Source: CACKLF01 sp002725175 (GTDB lineage Bacteria > Pseudomonadota > Alphaproteobacteria > Rhodobacterales > Rhodobacteraceae). From it: a stretch of DNA of 48,849 nt. The DNA is taken from the NCBI GenBank assembly GCA_002725175.2, contig PBQX02000084.1, positions 1 through 48,849 of the forward strand. The letters are read 5' to 3'. Made by a program: the position numbers and the translations under genes. This document shows positions 17,652 to 26,455 of this stretch, one piece after another (position 1 is the stretch's first letter; every line of letters starts with the position of its first letter). The notes below the pieces were generated by a model. It searched no databases, was not told the DNA's origin, and worked only from the letters and a program-made list of their open reading frames with translations.

Positions 17652-18923
17652 ATGATTAAAGACAGAGTTTTATTTTGTGATTTNCACGGTCTGCCGAGAG
17701 GAAAATATATNCCCGCTNTTACTNGTGGAAAAGAAAGTCAAAAAGTNGGCTTTGCTCAAGGNGCTTTTTCAGTATCCTTAGATAGAGATTTATTAACTGT
17801 TCCGGGCACCAATATCCTAGAGGGCATTCCAGATATGGAACTTGTCCTCGAAGAAGAAGAGCACAAATCTTGGCAACCAAANACAAGAATTAGACTAGGA
17901 AATTTGTACGCAAAAAATGNACCATATGGTTTATGTGGTAGAGGTCGTCTAGANGAAACANTCAAGGANCTTGCTAAATTAGATCTGGCNCCCATGATTG
18001 GAATTGAATTGGAGGCCTACGCATTTGAGAAAGATGATGATGGGACTTGGAGACCTTACAATACGCCGGGAGCTTTAGTTTATGGAACCGGCCCCAGTAA
18101 TGATCCGAAAGGCTTGCTAGATCAAATTTTTTCAACAGCTTATGAATGCAATTTACCTGTAGAGAGTCTAAATGGGGAATACGATAACGGCCAGTTTGAG
18201 CTCACGCTTTGTTTTGATAATGCAATGAAGGCTTGTGATAGTACGTTTTTATTTAAATTAATGGCTCGAGAGGTAGCTTTCAAAAATGACTTACTACTTA
18301 CATTTCTTCCCAAACCTATCCCAGAGAGAGGCGGTTCAGGTTTTCACGTAAATATGAGTTTAAGAAATTCTTCTGGTAAAAATATTATATCTGAAGATGG
18401 GAAGCTCTCTGATATATCTAAATATTTCATGGCTGGACTTATGAAACATCATGAGTCTCTTTCTAGTTTTTTGGCACCTACAGTAAATAGTTATGAAAGG
18501 CTGGCTCCNGCATCGATGGCAGGTTATTGGGCAAATTGGGCAGAGGATCATCGCTTAGTTACCTTAAGAACTTCCACTAAATCAGAAAAGTCTGCCAGAC
18601 TGGAGCATAGAACAGGAGATTGCTCATGCAATCCTTATCTAGCCGTCACAGCTTTACTACAAGCTGGAATACTGGGCATAGAAAACAAATTTTCTCTTCA
18701 AGACCCCGAAGACCTTGATGGTTTAGAAAACGTGCGTGCAACAAGGCATGTACCATCGAATCTANTCAATGCGCTGGATGCTCTTGAAAAAGATGCTGAG
18801 CTTTGTGGCAAGGTAGGTGATTTAATATCTAAAGCTCATATTTTCCTGAAAAGAGACGAGGCAAAAAGATTAGAAGGAAAAAATCTTGACGANATTAGAG
18901 ATTATTATCTGCCTTTNATTTAA
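17652..18923 (+). CDS. Glutamine-synthetase-family ligase (possible gamma-glutamyl-amine synthetase)
   Basis: A 423-residue glutamine synthetase-fold protein. Visible motifs are GIELEAYAFE (metal-binding glutamates), GSGFHVNMSL (ATP/glutamate site) and RLEHRTGDCSCNPYLAV near the C-terminus. It lacks the NPTVNSYKRL-type loop of a housekeeping enzyme; the equivalent is APTVNSYERL, so the core is close to the family. Its place after an amidotransferase and a P450 suggests it joins glutamate to an amine rather than to ammonia. About a dozen Ns lie in the first 350 bases. It converges with a second ligase gene 13 bases away. Confidence 0.85.
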   Translation: MIKDRVLFCDXHGLPRGKYXPAXTXGKESQKXGFAQXAFSVSLDRDLLTVPGTNILEGIPDMELVLEEEEHKSWQPXTRIRLGNLYAKNXPYGLCGRGRLXETXKXLAKLDLXPMIGIELEAYAFEKDDDGTWRPYNTPGALVYGTGPSNDPKGLLDQIFSTAYECNLPVESLNGEYDNGQFELTLCFDNAMKACDSTFLFKLMAREVAFKNDLLLTFLPKPIPERGGSGFHVNMSLRNSSGKNIISEDGKLSDISKYFMAGLMKHHESLSSFLAPTVNSYERLAXASMAGYWANWAEDHRLVTLRTSTKSEKSARLEHRTGDCSCNPYLAVTALLQAGILGIENKFSLQDPEDLDGLENVRATRHVPSNLXNALDALEKDAELCGKVGDLISKAHIFLKRDEAKRLEGKNLDXIRDYYLPXI

Positions 18924-18936
18924 CTTAATTTTATAA

Positions 18937-20229
18937 TTATAAATTAGCCAAATATCTATCTGTCTCAACTTCAGTTATTTGTTGACTAAAGAAATTGAGT
19001 TCTCTTTCACATTGCTGGACACAAAGTAATAGCATGTCATCACCGAGAACCTCTTTCAACCATTTTGACCCCTTAGCCAACTTAATAGCGTCAGATATAT
19101 TATCCGGCAACTTAGGAGACTTCTTGTCTTTATAAGCGTCACCAACCGTCACTTTAGAAGGTTCAGTTTTGGCTTCTAAACCATCTAATCCACTTGCAAT
19201 ATCAGTCGCAATTCTTAGATAAGGGTTGCAATCGGCTCCTGCATCTCTCTTTTCAAACCTAGTAGAACTATCAGAACCTTCAATAACCCTTAGTGCCGTT
19301 GATCTATTGTCAAATCCCCAGGTGTTATTAGTTGGGCAAAAGGAATAAAGTTCCTTTCTCCTATAACCGTTTACATTCATACTTCCACAAATAGTTGACT
19401 CGNAAATGCGCTTTTGGATTCCTCCAATAAAATATTTACCCTCTTGACTAAATTTTCCACCCTCAGAAAAAATATTTTTTTTACCCTTCCAAANTGAGTA
19501 ATGNCAATGAAACCCACTTCCAGATTCATTAAGGATTGGCTTAGGCATAAAAGTNGCAAGGTAACCCTTTTGATGAGCTATTTGCTTTACTAATGATCTA
19601 AACATTATTACACGGTCAGCAGAAACTAATGGATCATCATATCTGATATTGACCTCNACCTGTCCNGATGCATATTCAGGATTTGATTGTTCTATTGGTA
19701 TATCNCATTCTGATAAATGNCTCCTAATAGGTCCTAAAACATGCTCAAGCTCAGACGCTCTCTCCAAAGAATATACTTGTATACCCTTGTCTTTAGGCTT
19801 TTTAGTTTCTGGATCAAGTAAGAAAAACTCTAGTTCAGTTCCAACCTTTATATCATAACCTAGCTTCTTAGCTCTCACTACTTGCCGCTCCAAAACCTTA
19901 CGAGCATCTACAGATACTGGATTATGATCCATGCCCTCTATTCTAGCAAANGAAATTGCTACTCCTGGCTCCCAAGGTAACGCTAACGGCTTGGTGGAAG
20001 GGAAGATATGCATATCTGGGTATCCGTTGTCATTATTTGCTATCGGTGTATCCCAGACATCACATGTCATGTCGTAGACTAAAGCAGACAAGCAAATAGC
20101 AGTACCNTTTTTGCAAACATTTTCCCAATTCGTTGCTGGGATACGCTTACCTCTCATTATTCCGTTAAGATCACCAAAGCCAATAGCAATGGTGTGAGTA
20201 CCCTCAGGCAATTTTTCTATATCGTTCAC
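18937..20229 (-). CDS. Glutamine-synthetase-family ligase, PuuA-like
   Basis: A 430-residue glutamine synthetase-fold protein distinct from its convergent neighbour. The N-terminal GFGDLNGIMRGKRIPATNW strongly resembles gamma-glutamylputrescine synthetase (PuuA), which conjugates putrescine to glutamate at the cost of ATP. Also visible are VGTELEFFLLD (metal glutamates), GSGFH and RFEKRDAGADCNPYL. A polyamine or other amine substrate is likely; ordinary ammonia assimilation is less so. Bactofilin lies 60 bases upstream on the same strand. Ns near 19.4-19.7 kb leave some residues open. Confidence 0.85.
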   Translation of the reverse strand: MNDIEKLPEGTHTIAIGFGDLNGIMRGKRIPATNWENVCKXGTAICLSALVYDMTCDVWDTPIANNDNGYPDMHIFPSTKPLALPWEPGVAIXFARIEGMDHNPVSVDARKVLERQVVRAKKLGYDIKVGTELEFFLLDPETKKPKDKGIQVYSLERASELEHVLGPIRXHLSEXDIPIEQSNPEYAXGQXEVNIRYDDPLVSADRVIMFRSLVKQIAHQKGYLXTFMPKPILNESGSGFHXHYSXWKGKKNIFSEGGKFSQEGKYFIGGIQKRIXESTICGSMNVNGYRRKELYSFCPTNNTWGFDNRSTALRVIEGSDSSTRFEKRDAGADCNPYLRIATDIASGLDGLEAKTEPSKVTVGDAYKDKKSPKLPDNISDAIKLAKGSKWLKEVLGDDMLLLCVQQCERELNFFSQQITEVETDRYLANL

Positions 20230-20289
20230 AAAAATNATAACCTCAAGGACTCTTTAAAATTTTTTCTATATATTGTGTTGTCGGATTTA

Positions 20290-20679
20290 CTATGTCTTCT
20301 TCAAACGCTTGAAAGACACCTTGCCATCAAAAGTTGTACCTTCATCAACTATCACTTTTTCGTAATTGACATCACCTTCAATCCTTGATGTTTCACCAAA
20401 ACGNGCTTGTTTAGCGTATATTTTCCCAACCACATGTCCTGCCACAAACAAATTGTCCGCCCTAATGGGTCCAGCAACTCTACTACCGTGTGCACTAACT
20501 ACTTCCGGTGCTGTTATACTGCCCTTTACAAAACCCTCAACTTCAATCTTGCTCTTACTTCTAATATTTCCACTAATTTTTAGACCTTCACGAATAATTG
20601 ATGGCCTGCCTTTTGAAGCAATATTTTCATCTTCTGCTTTATCATCACTTTCAACAGCTTTTAATCCTATTTGTGCCAC
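20290..20679 (-). CDS. Bactofilin
   Basis: A 129-residue bactofilin-family (DUF583) cytoskeletal protein. The centre shows the short hydrophobic/glycine turns of a beta-helix: LKISGNIRSKSKIEVEGFVK, then SRVAGPIRADNLFVAGHVVG and SRIEGDVNYEKVIVDEG. Short disordered tails flank the core (a charged N-terminus and a basic KRLKKT end). Bactofilins self-assemble into filaments that help shape cells or localise wall enzymes. No peptidase or flagellar gene is next to it. Its upstream region of about 246 bases is shared with a divergent unknown gene. Confidence 0.9.
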   Translation of the reverse strand: MAQIGLKAVESDDKAEDENIASKGRPSIIREGLKISGNIRSKSKIEVEGFVKGSITAPEVVSAHGSRVAGPIRADNLFVAGHVVGKIYAKQXRFGETSRIEGDVNYEKVIVDEGTTFDGKVSFKRLKKT

Positions 20680-20925
20680 AGATCTTTTTCCCTATAATTT
20701 AACCATCAACAAATATCAAAATTATCCTATAATTACAACAAAACTTTGAATACATAGATTTCTTATGGATAAAATTGAACTAAATTAATTTGACTCCAGA
20801 AGAGCGGCATAAAATTTGCAGTTTTTCCACATATATCTTTTGAATAAAACTTAACGTGCTAAAATTCAACGATTCGGTTAATTAAGTGCTTCAAAAGTTC
20901 AAGCTCTAAAGAAGGAAAAATATTT

Positions 20926-21345
20926 ATGAGAGAAAATGAAATAAATACACTTTGTGATAACTCACTGCTATATTTATATAGGACCATATCTATTTTAAGC
21001 TCACTCATAGAAGAGATGGAACCTAAATTAAATAGTACTGTATCTGCTTCCAGATTGGAGCAACGAGCTACCCCGTCTTCAGGACCAGATTTTTTTAAAA
21101 AAAGCAAAGGCCTTCTTGAATATAGAAAACAATCTCTAGAGTTAAAACTTTTTCAGCTAAAACTCACAGAAGCCATTCAGTCTAGGAACCTGCCTGAAAG
21201 CGAAGATTTTGAGGTGAAATCAAAGGAAATTAATCTGATTAGTGAATTTACCAAGGAGTTTTTCTTTTCTGAAAAAGATGACCCAATTAATATTCCTAAA
21301 TTCGAAAATTTGGCAAATTTCAATAGAGCAAAGAAAACAACCTAA
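20926..21345 (+). CDS. Hypothetical protein, mostly helical
   Basis: A 139-residue protein I do not recognise. It is rich in Leu, Glu, Lys and Ser, has no signal peptide or membrane segment, and looks helical over much of its length (ISILSSLIEEMEPKL and LELKLFQLKLTEAI). The AAGGAAAAAT before the ATG is a reasonable ribosome site, and the frame is free of Ns. It is divergent from bactofilin across about 246 bases. A FlgN-like chaperone was considered for size and helicity, but no motif supports that. Confidence 0.65.
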   Translation: MRENEINTLCDNSLLYLYRTISILSSLIEEMEPKLNSTVSASRLEQRATPSSGPDFFKKSKGLLEYRKQSLELKLFQLKLTEAIQSRNLPESEDFEVKSKEINLISEFTKEFFFSEKDDPINIPKFENLANFNRAKKTT

Positions 21346-21412
21346 TTATTCTTAAACCATCTTTTCAGAATCCTAATTTTCTGTACAATGAGATTTCTGA
21401 AAAGGGGTTAAT

Positions 21413-22840
21413 GTGTCTGAAATTTTTAATTTAAATGTTTGTGAAATTAGCTCACTAATTCAAAATAAGGAGCTAAAAGCCGAAGCTGTATTATCTTCAT
21501 ATCTGGAAAATATAAAAAAACACAACGGAGATATAAATGCTATTGTCTCCCAGGTGCCGTCCGACCAATTGCTCGAACAGGCTAATAAAATAGATAGTAT
21601 GGACTTCAAAGAGATAAAGACGAAACCTTTACTAGGAATACCTATTGCTATTAAAGATCTTGAAGACACCAAAGGCATTAGGACAACTTATGGATCTAAA
21701 ATATTTGAACAAAACATTCCAAAAAAAGATGGAAAAATTGCAGAAAGAATTCGGTCATCAGGCGCCATATTAATAGGAAAGACCAATACACCTGAGTTTG
21801 GTGTTGGCTCTCATACATTTAATTCTATCTTTGGTTCAACTCGTAACCCATATGACAAAAAACTATCTGCAGGTGGGTCAAGCGGAGGAGCAGCCTCCGC
21901 AATTACTGCTAATTTTATTCCAATCGCAGATGGATCAGATATGATGGGTTCATTGAGAAATCCGGCCGCATTCAATAACATTTATGGATTCAGACCAACG
22001 GTAGGGCTTGTGCCCAGTGAACAAGAAGATCTAAACGTCTCTGATCGTCTCTCTACTGCTGGACCAATGGCTAAGACACCTAAGGATCTGGGCTATCTAC
22101 TGCACGTGATTGCTGGCTCAAACTGGCTTGGAAAAATATCGTTTGATATAAAAGAAAAGGCAAAAGATATTAACCCCATTTCTTGTAAAGAAATAAAAAT
22201 TGGCTGGATAGAAGATTTAATAAATCAATACCCTTTCGAGGATGGAATTCTAGACTTGTGTAAAGATTGTTTAAATACTGTTGCTTTTTGTGGAGCAAAA
22301 GTATCTTCGGTAAAATCGAATCTAAGCTCGGCAGAATTGTGGGAATCTTGGACCACACTGAGAAGTATGTCTCTAAAGGATGGCCTTAGTTCAAAGTTTA
22401 ATATGAGAGAAAAGAAGGGCCTTCTAAAAAAAGAAATAATATGGGAAATTCAAAAGGCCAATCAGATTGACGATTTACAAATTCAAGAAGCTAAACATTT
22501 GCAGATAAAAATAAAAAATACGTTGGATGAGCTATTCTTAAACTATGATTATCTTGCCCTTCCTAGTGCTGCCGTATTTCCATTTGACGTAAATTTTCAA
22601 TACCCTCAAGAAATAAATGGACGAGCTTTGGATACATATCATAGGTGGATGGAAGTCGTAATACTGGTTTCTCTGCTTGGTTTGCCTTGCATCTCTTTGC
22701 CATGTGGATTAAATGAATACGGAGTACCAACTGGTTTACAAATTTTTGGAAAGCCTTACTCAGATATAGAAATATTAAGTTTAGCAGAAACTTATAGCAA
22801 TACGACTAATACGGATAAAATACGTCCCAATCTAAATTAA
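21413..22840 (+). CDS. Amidase (amidase signature family)
   Basis: A 475-residue amidase-signature enzyme with its Ser-Ser-Lys triad in place: K81 in GIPIAIKDLEDT, the cis-serine in AGGSSGGAAS (156/157) and the nucleophile S180 in DMMGSLRNPAAF. It hydrolyses a carboxamide; the substrate is not identifiable. The start is GTG at 21413 with an AAAAGGGG site upstream; an ATG two bases earlier is in another frame and stops after seven codons. It is probably cytoplasmic. Its 20-base gap to the next gene suggests one transcript. It could release amino groups from amides in the same nitrogen-handling region. Confidence 0.9.
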   Translation: MSEIFNLNVCEISSLIQNKELKAEAVLSSYLENIKKHNGDINAIVSQVPSDQLLEQANKIDSMDFKEIKTKPLLGIPIAIKDLEDTKGIRTTYGSKIFEQNIPKKDGKIAERIRSSGAILIGKTNTPEFGVGSHTFNSIFGSTRNPYDKKLSAGGSSGGAASAITANFIPIADGSDMMGSLRNPAAFNNIYGFRPTVGLVPSEQEDLNVSDRLSTAGPMAKTPKDLGYLLHVIAGSNWLGKISFDIKEKAKDINPISCKEIKIGWIEDLINQYPFEDGILDLCKDCLNTVAFCGAKVSSVKSNLSSAELWESWTTLRSMSLKDGLSSKFNMREKKGLLKKEIIWEIQKANQIDDLQIQEAKHLQIKIKNTLDELFLNYDYLALPSAAVFPFDVNFQYPQEINGRALDTYHRWMEVVILVSLLGLPCISLPCGLNEYGVPTGLQIFGKPYSDIEILSLAETYSNTTNTDKIRPNLN

Positions 22841-22859
22841 AAAGCGTCATAGAAAATTT

Positions 22860-23420
22860 ATGAAAACTTACATCCATATTTTTATCTCCACTTGGGTTTT
22901 TCTGGGCCTTTTTATTACTTCATCAGGATATTCGGACGAATACAATATTGCTGAGGAAAGACAATCATTCGAATATGAATTTTATGAATGGAATAATCGA
23001 ATGTATGAATTGACTGGACGCCTTGTATTAATTAACGACTCGAAGGCTATAATTCATCTGCCAAGAAGAAATTANGGNTATACAAANTTTATTTATACCG
23101 ATGTTGAATTGGACCAAGGTCAGTTAATATCCTTTAGNNCCTGCAAAAATCTATGCTTTATTTCAGGAACTTTTTCATTTTCAGGAAANCAGNAGCAAGA
23201 TTTTGGATCTGAATATCAAATTAACTCCAAAATGATTAGTTTTAAGATGGGGTTAGATGAATCTCTCATTACAAAAAATAGACGNCTTTTTTCAGATTTN
23301 AGAAAACTTGACGNACTGTTCACTAGCACGTCTGAGAAAAATGATGGNCGTTATCCCCCTACTTTTTTCTTTGAATTTGGACAAGAACCAAAAGAAGAGG
23401 AANCCAAANAAGATGACTAA
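22860..23420 (+). CDS. Hypothetical secreted protein
   Basis: A 186-residue protein with an N-terminal signal-like segment (MKTYIHIFISTWVFLGLFI... with a likely cut near GYSD), so probably periplasmic. The body is rich in Phe, Tyr and charged residues, and the tail is acidic (QEPKEEE...). I do not recognise a family. Two cysteines sit close together (CKNLC). About a dozen Ns limit the reading. It follows the amidase by 19 bases and overlaps the end of the convergent reductase gene by four bases. Confidence 0.6.
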   Translation: MKTYIHIFISTWVFLGLFITSSGYSDEYNIAEERQSFEYEFYEWNNRMYELTGRLVLINDSKAIIHLPRRNXXYTXFIYTDVELDQGQLISFXXCKNLCFISGTFSFSGXQXQDFGSEYQINSKMISFKMGLDESLITKNRXLFSDXRKLDXLFTSTSEKNDXRYPPTFFFEFGQEPKEEEXKXDD

Positions 23421-24259
23421 TCTTTGGTCTTTGANTCATCTATGATACCAAAACCTCCAATTCCACTCTCACCCAAATTTGTTGCGGCAAAAGGNCCNCC
23501 GTGCAGAGCTANCTCNGGGCTGCNNGGATTTTCTGGGTAAGTACCGTTNAGAATTTCTTTGGCAAATCTTTCTGCATTGTCTCTTGGACGATAACCAAGA
23601 AAACTTGCTGAACTATTATCAACTGGACTCCGATCATTGTTTGANACTCCATACACAATTTTAAATCCCGTCACCGGCGTGTCAATCGCNCTATTNACCA
23701 AATGCACTAAGTCGTCGTATGACAACCAGGTACCTAAGGCACGAGAATTATTAACCTTAGCACAGGATAAGATTCTAAGGTGGACAGATTCTAATCCGCA
23801 TTTTTCAAAATACATTTTCCCGAGGTCCTCAGTAAAGCATTTAGCTAAGCCGTAAAACGTGTCCGGCCTATGTGGNACTTCTGTANCAATAAATTCATTT
23901 TTAGGATACATGCCAACNGCATGAATCGAAGAAGCATAAATTATTCTTTTAACATTGTTAAGATANCCGGCNTCCCAAATATTATAAGATCCTATAAAGT
24001 TTGGCCCCAATAATTCTGGGAAGGGTGCCTCATCAACAATTGCACCAAAGTGGACGATTACATCTACCCCTTTTGACACTTCTTTNATAGCCGAAAAATC
24101 TTGTAAATCTATTTGTTTAAAAGTTTCCTTNTCATATAAAGNTCCTATTTCAGATTTTATATCTATTGATACAAGTTCATTGGCCATTTTTGTTAAAGGT
24201 TCCCTAAGATAAGACCCTAGCCTGCCCCCTGCACCAGTTAATAAAATCTTTNTTAGCAT
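23417..24259 (-). CDS. NAD-dependent epimerase/dehydratase family oxidoreductase, uronate-dehydrogenase-like
   Basis: A 280-residue short-chain (extended) dehydrogenase. The start KILLTGAGGRLGSYLREPL has the nucleotide-binding GxxGxxG, and the active site shows ASSIH followed by YGLAK (YxxxK). The late pattern RSPVDNSSASFLGYRPRDNAERFA resembles uronate dehydrogenases, which oxidise glucuronate or galacturonate to the lactone. The exact substrate is open. It lies 15 bases downstream of the FAD oxidoreductase on the same strand, probably in one operon with it. Ns are frequent, so individual residues are unsure. Confidence 0.75.
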   Translation of the reverse strand: MLXKILLTGAGGRLGSYLREPLTKMANELVSIDIKSEIGXLYXKETFKQIDLQDFSAXKEVSKGVDVIVHFGAIVDEAPFPELLGPNFIGSYNIWXAXYLNNVKRIIYASSIHXVGMYPKNEFIXTEXPHRPDTFYGLAKCFTEDLGKMYFEKCGLESVHLRILSCAKVNNSRALGTWLSYDDLVHLXNXAIDTPVTGFKIVYGXSNNDRSPVDNSSASFLGYRPRDNAERFAKEIXNGTYPENXXSXEXALHXXPFAATNLGESGIGGFGIIDXSKTKD

Positions 24260-24274
24260 AAAAATCTCCTTAAA

Positions 24275-25477
24275 TTATATGATAGACTTTTCAAGNACTC
24301 TNTCATTTTTACNGATTCTTTCAAACTCNAAAGTGCTTAAATCCAGAGTACGNAATTCATTATAAATTATCAATTCAGANATTCCCCTGCCCATTGCAGG
24401 TGATTGCTGCAAACCATGTCCAGAAAANCCATTNAAAAAGAAGAAATTTTTTATATCTGGGTGCGATCCAATTATGGCATTCTGGTCAAAGGTATTGAAN
24501 GCATAGTGCCCAACCCACCAATTAACTAGTTTAATTCTATCAAAAATAGAAANCCGNTTTGCAAGAACCGGCCAAACTTTATCTTCCCAAATGTTCTCTT
24601 CTATTGAGAAATCGCTTNGATCTACTGGAAAATCNTCNCTTGGNCCACATCCAGCNAGAAACCTTNCTCCATCTGATCTAAAATGAATGCCNCTTGGNTC
24701 TATTGTCAAAGGCACNTTTTNATCTAATTTTTCTTCAGNATCAAAAACAAAACTAAATCTCTTCCTCGCTTCTACTGGNAGGTNNCAATNAACCATTTTN
24801 GAAATNCCTTTGGCATTTGTTCCAGCACAATTAACTAAATTTTCACAAGAAATGNTTTCTCCANCTTTAAGGNTNACTNTTTTTACNNNACCNCCCTCNA
24901 ANATAACGTCGANAACTTCATNTTGGATATANTCNACACCATGNCTCACTGNATAGTTCTTAAAAAACTCAAAGAGNAGTTGGCCATCNAAATACCCTTC
25001 GTCTTTTGTATTATGGCTACANAGCAAAATNTCTGAAAAATTCATAAAAGGGAAANNCTTANAAGCTTCTNTCTTNCCNAANAGGTAGGTCCCNGAACCT
25101 AGGGAGTTNTGCATTAATTGATTAGCANNTAATANATCAGCAGCCTTTTTAGTANTTGCTAAATANAAGTATCCAAAATTATCTAAATTNATCNGTNNTG
25201 GAAGNCCNANTTTAAAATAATNCTTATTGANTCGGGATATAAATGATGCAGNAAATTGAGAAATTTTCACATTTATAGGTTCAGAAAACTGNTGTCGTAT
25301 NCAACTNTTAGTTCTAGCGGTNGATGAAAATTCAAANGNGAGNTCCTTATCAATAACNAGCGTCTTCCCATTATAATCAGAATTTTTAGACAAAAAATAT
25401 GCTGAAGCTGAACCCATTATGGCGCCACCAATAATAATAACATCATATTTTTTTTCTTTTGGTACTTTTCTTCGCAT
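24275..25477 (-). CDS. FAD-dependent oxidoreductase, DAO family
   Basis: A 400-residue flavoprotein. The N-terminus YDVIIIGGAIMGSASAYFL is the FAD-binding Rossmann motif, followed by a variable IRQQFSEPINVKIS segment. The C-terminal GFSGHGLQQSPAMGRG is the second FAD contact typical of DAO-family amine and amino-acid oxidases (sarcosine-, glycine- or PuuB-type). It may oxidise an N-alkyl amino acid or gamma-glutamyl amine, which would fit the two ligases nearby, but this is inference. This gene has by far the densest Ns in the window. The frame stays open throughout, so I call it intact. Confidence 0.8.
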   Translation of the reverse strand: MRRKVPKEKKYDVIIIGGAIMGSASAYFLSKNSDYNGKTXVIDKXLXFEFSXTARTXSXIRXQFSEPINVKISQFXASFISRXNKXYFKXXLPXXXNLDNFGYXYLAXTKKAADXLXANQLMXNSLGXGTYXXXKXEAXKXFPFMNFSXILXCSHNTKDEGYXDGQXLFEFFKNYXVXHGXXYIQXEVXDVXXEXGXVKXXXLKXGEXISCENLVNCAGTNAKXIXKMVXXXXPVEARKRFSFVFDXEEKLDXXVPLTIXPXGIHFRSDGXRFXAGCXPXXDFPVDXSDFSIEENIWEDKVWPVLAXRXSIFDRIKLVNWWVGHYXFNTFDQNAIIGSHPDIKNFFFXNXFSGHGLQQSPAMGRGXSELIIYNEXRTLDLSTXEFERIXKNXRXLEKSII

Positions 25478-25529
25478 TTAATATTATGAAATTGAAGCTA
25501 TGCTTTATGCTCATTAGAATTTAAGAGTT

Positions 25530-26453
25530 TCAAATTTTTAACACCCATTTAATTATTGCTTTTTGGACATGAAGTCGGTTCTCTGCTGCTTCAAACACTT
25601 GCGAATTAGGACCATCTATGACTTCATCAGTAACTTCTTCTCCTCTATGGGCAGGTAAACAATGTAAGAATATGCTATCTTTTTTTGCTAGAGACATTTT
25701 TTTTGATGTTACCTGAAANGCAGAAAACAATTCTCTCTTTTGTTTTTTTTCAATTTCATGCATTGAGACCCATGTGTCTGTTACAACTAAGTCCGCATTA
25801 TAAAATGCCTCCTCTGGATCCTCAGTAACTAATACTTTACCTCCACATTTTTCTGCACTTTCAATCAAACTCCTATCGGGAAGGCAACCTTGAGGGCCAT
25901 AAAAACAAAAGTTAAACCCGAATTTACCTGCTGCCTCCAAATAGCTATTGCATACATTATTACCATCACCAGCCCAAGTTACTTTTTTCCCCGAGATAGA
26001 ACCTCTTTTCTCTTCATAAGTAAAAATATCTGCCAATACTTGACAGGGGTGACTTTGGTCTGTCAAACCATTAATAACCGGCACAGCTGAATGCTCACAA
26101 AATTCAAATAGAATCTTTTCGTCAAAAGTTCTAAGCATCACCAAGTCGACATATCTACTCAAAACTTTTGCGGTATCTGAAACATTTTCATTTTTTCCCA
26201 AATGCATATCCGCACTAGAACTCGTTATTGTTTGACCTCCCAGCTGCCTTATACCAACGTCAAAAGAAAATCTTGTTCTCGTTGAGGGTTTTTCAAATAT
26301 TAAAGCTGTTATGACATCGCTAAGGACTTTATCTTCATCCTTTTTGCCATTAAGACAATTCACTCGTAGGTCCTTTATTCTTAAAGCCTCACTAAGTATT
26401 GCCCTTAAATCATTTAAATTTATGTCTTTTAGATTAAGAAAATTATTTTTCAT
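25530..26453 (-). CDS. argF: Ornithine carbamoyltransferase
   Basis: A 307-residue arginine biosynthesis enzyme that makes citrulline from ornithine and carbamoyl phosphate. The carbamoyl-phosphate motif FEKPSTRTRFSFDVG (S57-R61), NGLTDQSHPCQVLAD and the ornithine-binding HCLPAHRGEEV are all present. Length matches the family. It is separated from argD by two bases on the same strand, so the pair is an argDF operon. It acts in the cytoplasm as a trimer in known relatives. Confidence 0.97.
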   Translation of the reverse strand: MKNNFLNLKDINLNDLRAILSEALRIKDLRVNCLNGKKDEDKVLSDVITALIFEKPSTRTRFSFDVGIRQLGGQTITSSSADMHLGKNENVSDTAKVLSRYVDLVMLRTFDEKILFEFCEHSAVPVINGLTDQSHPCQVLADIFTYEEKRGSISGKKVTWAGDGNNVCNSYLEAAGKFGFNFCFYGPQGCLPDRSLIESAEKCGGKVLVTEDPEEAFYNADLVVTDTWVSMHEIEKKQKRELFSXFQVTSKKMSLAKKDSIFLHCLPAHRGEEVTDEVIDGPNSQVFEAAENRLHVQKAIIKWVLKI

Positions 26454-26455
26454 GG

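Noticed and set aside
20926..21345. FlgN-like flagellar chaperone
   Set aside because: Size and helicity fit, but there is no recognisable motif and no flagellar gene nearby.
21411..21434. ATG at 21411 as start of the amidase
   Set aside because: It is out of frame and meets a stop after seven codons; GTG at 21413 keeps the family N-terminus.
24275..25477. Pseudogene because of many Ns
   Set aside because: The frame is open from start to stop, and both FAD-binding motifs are intact.
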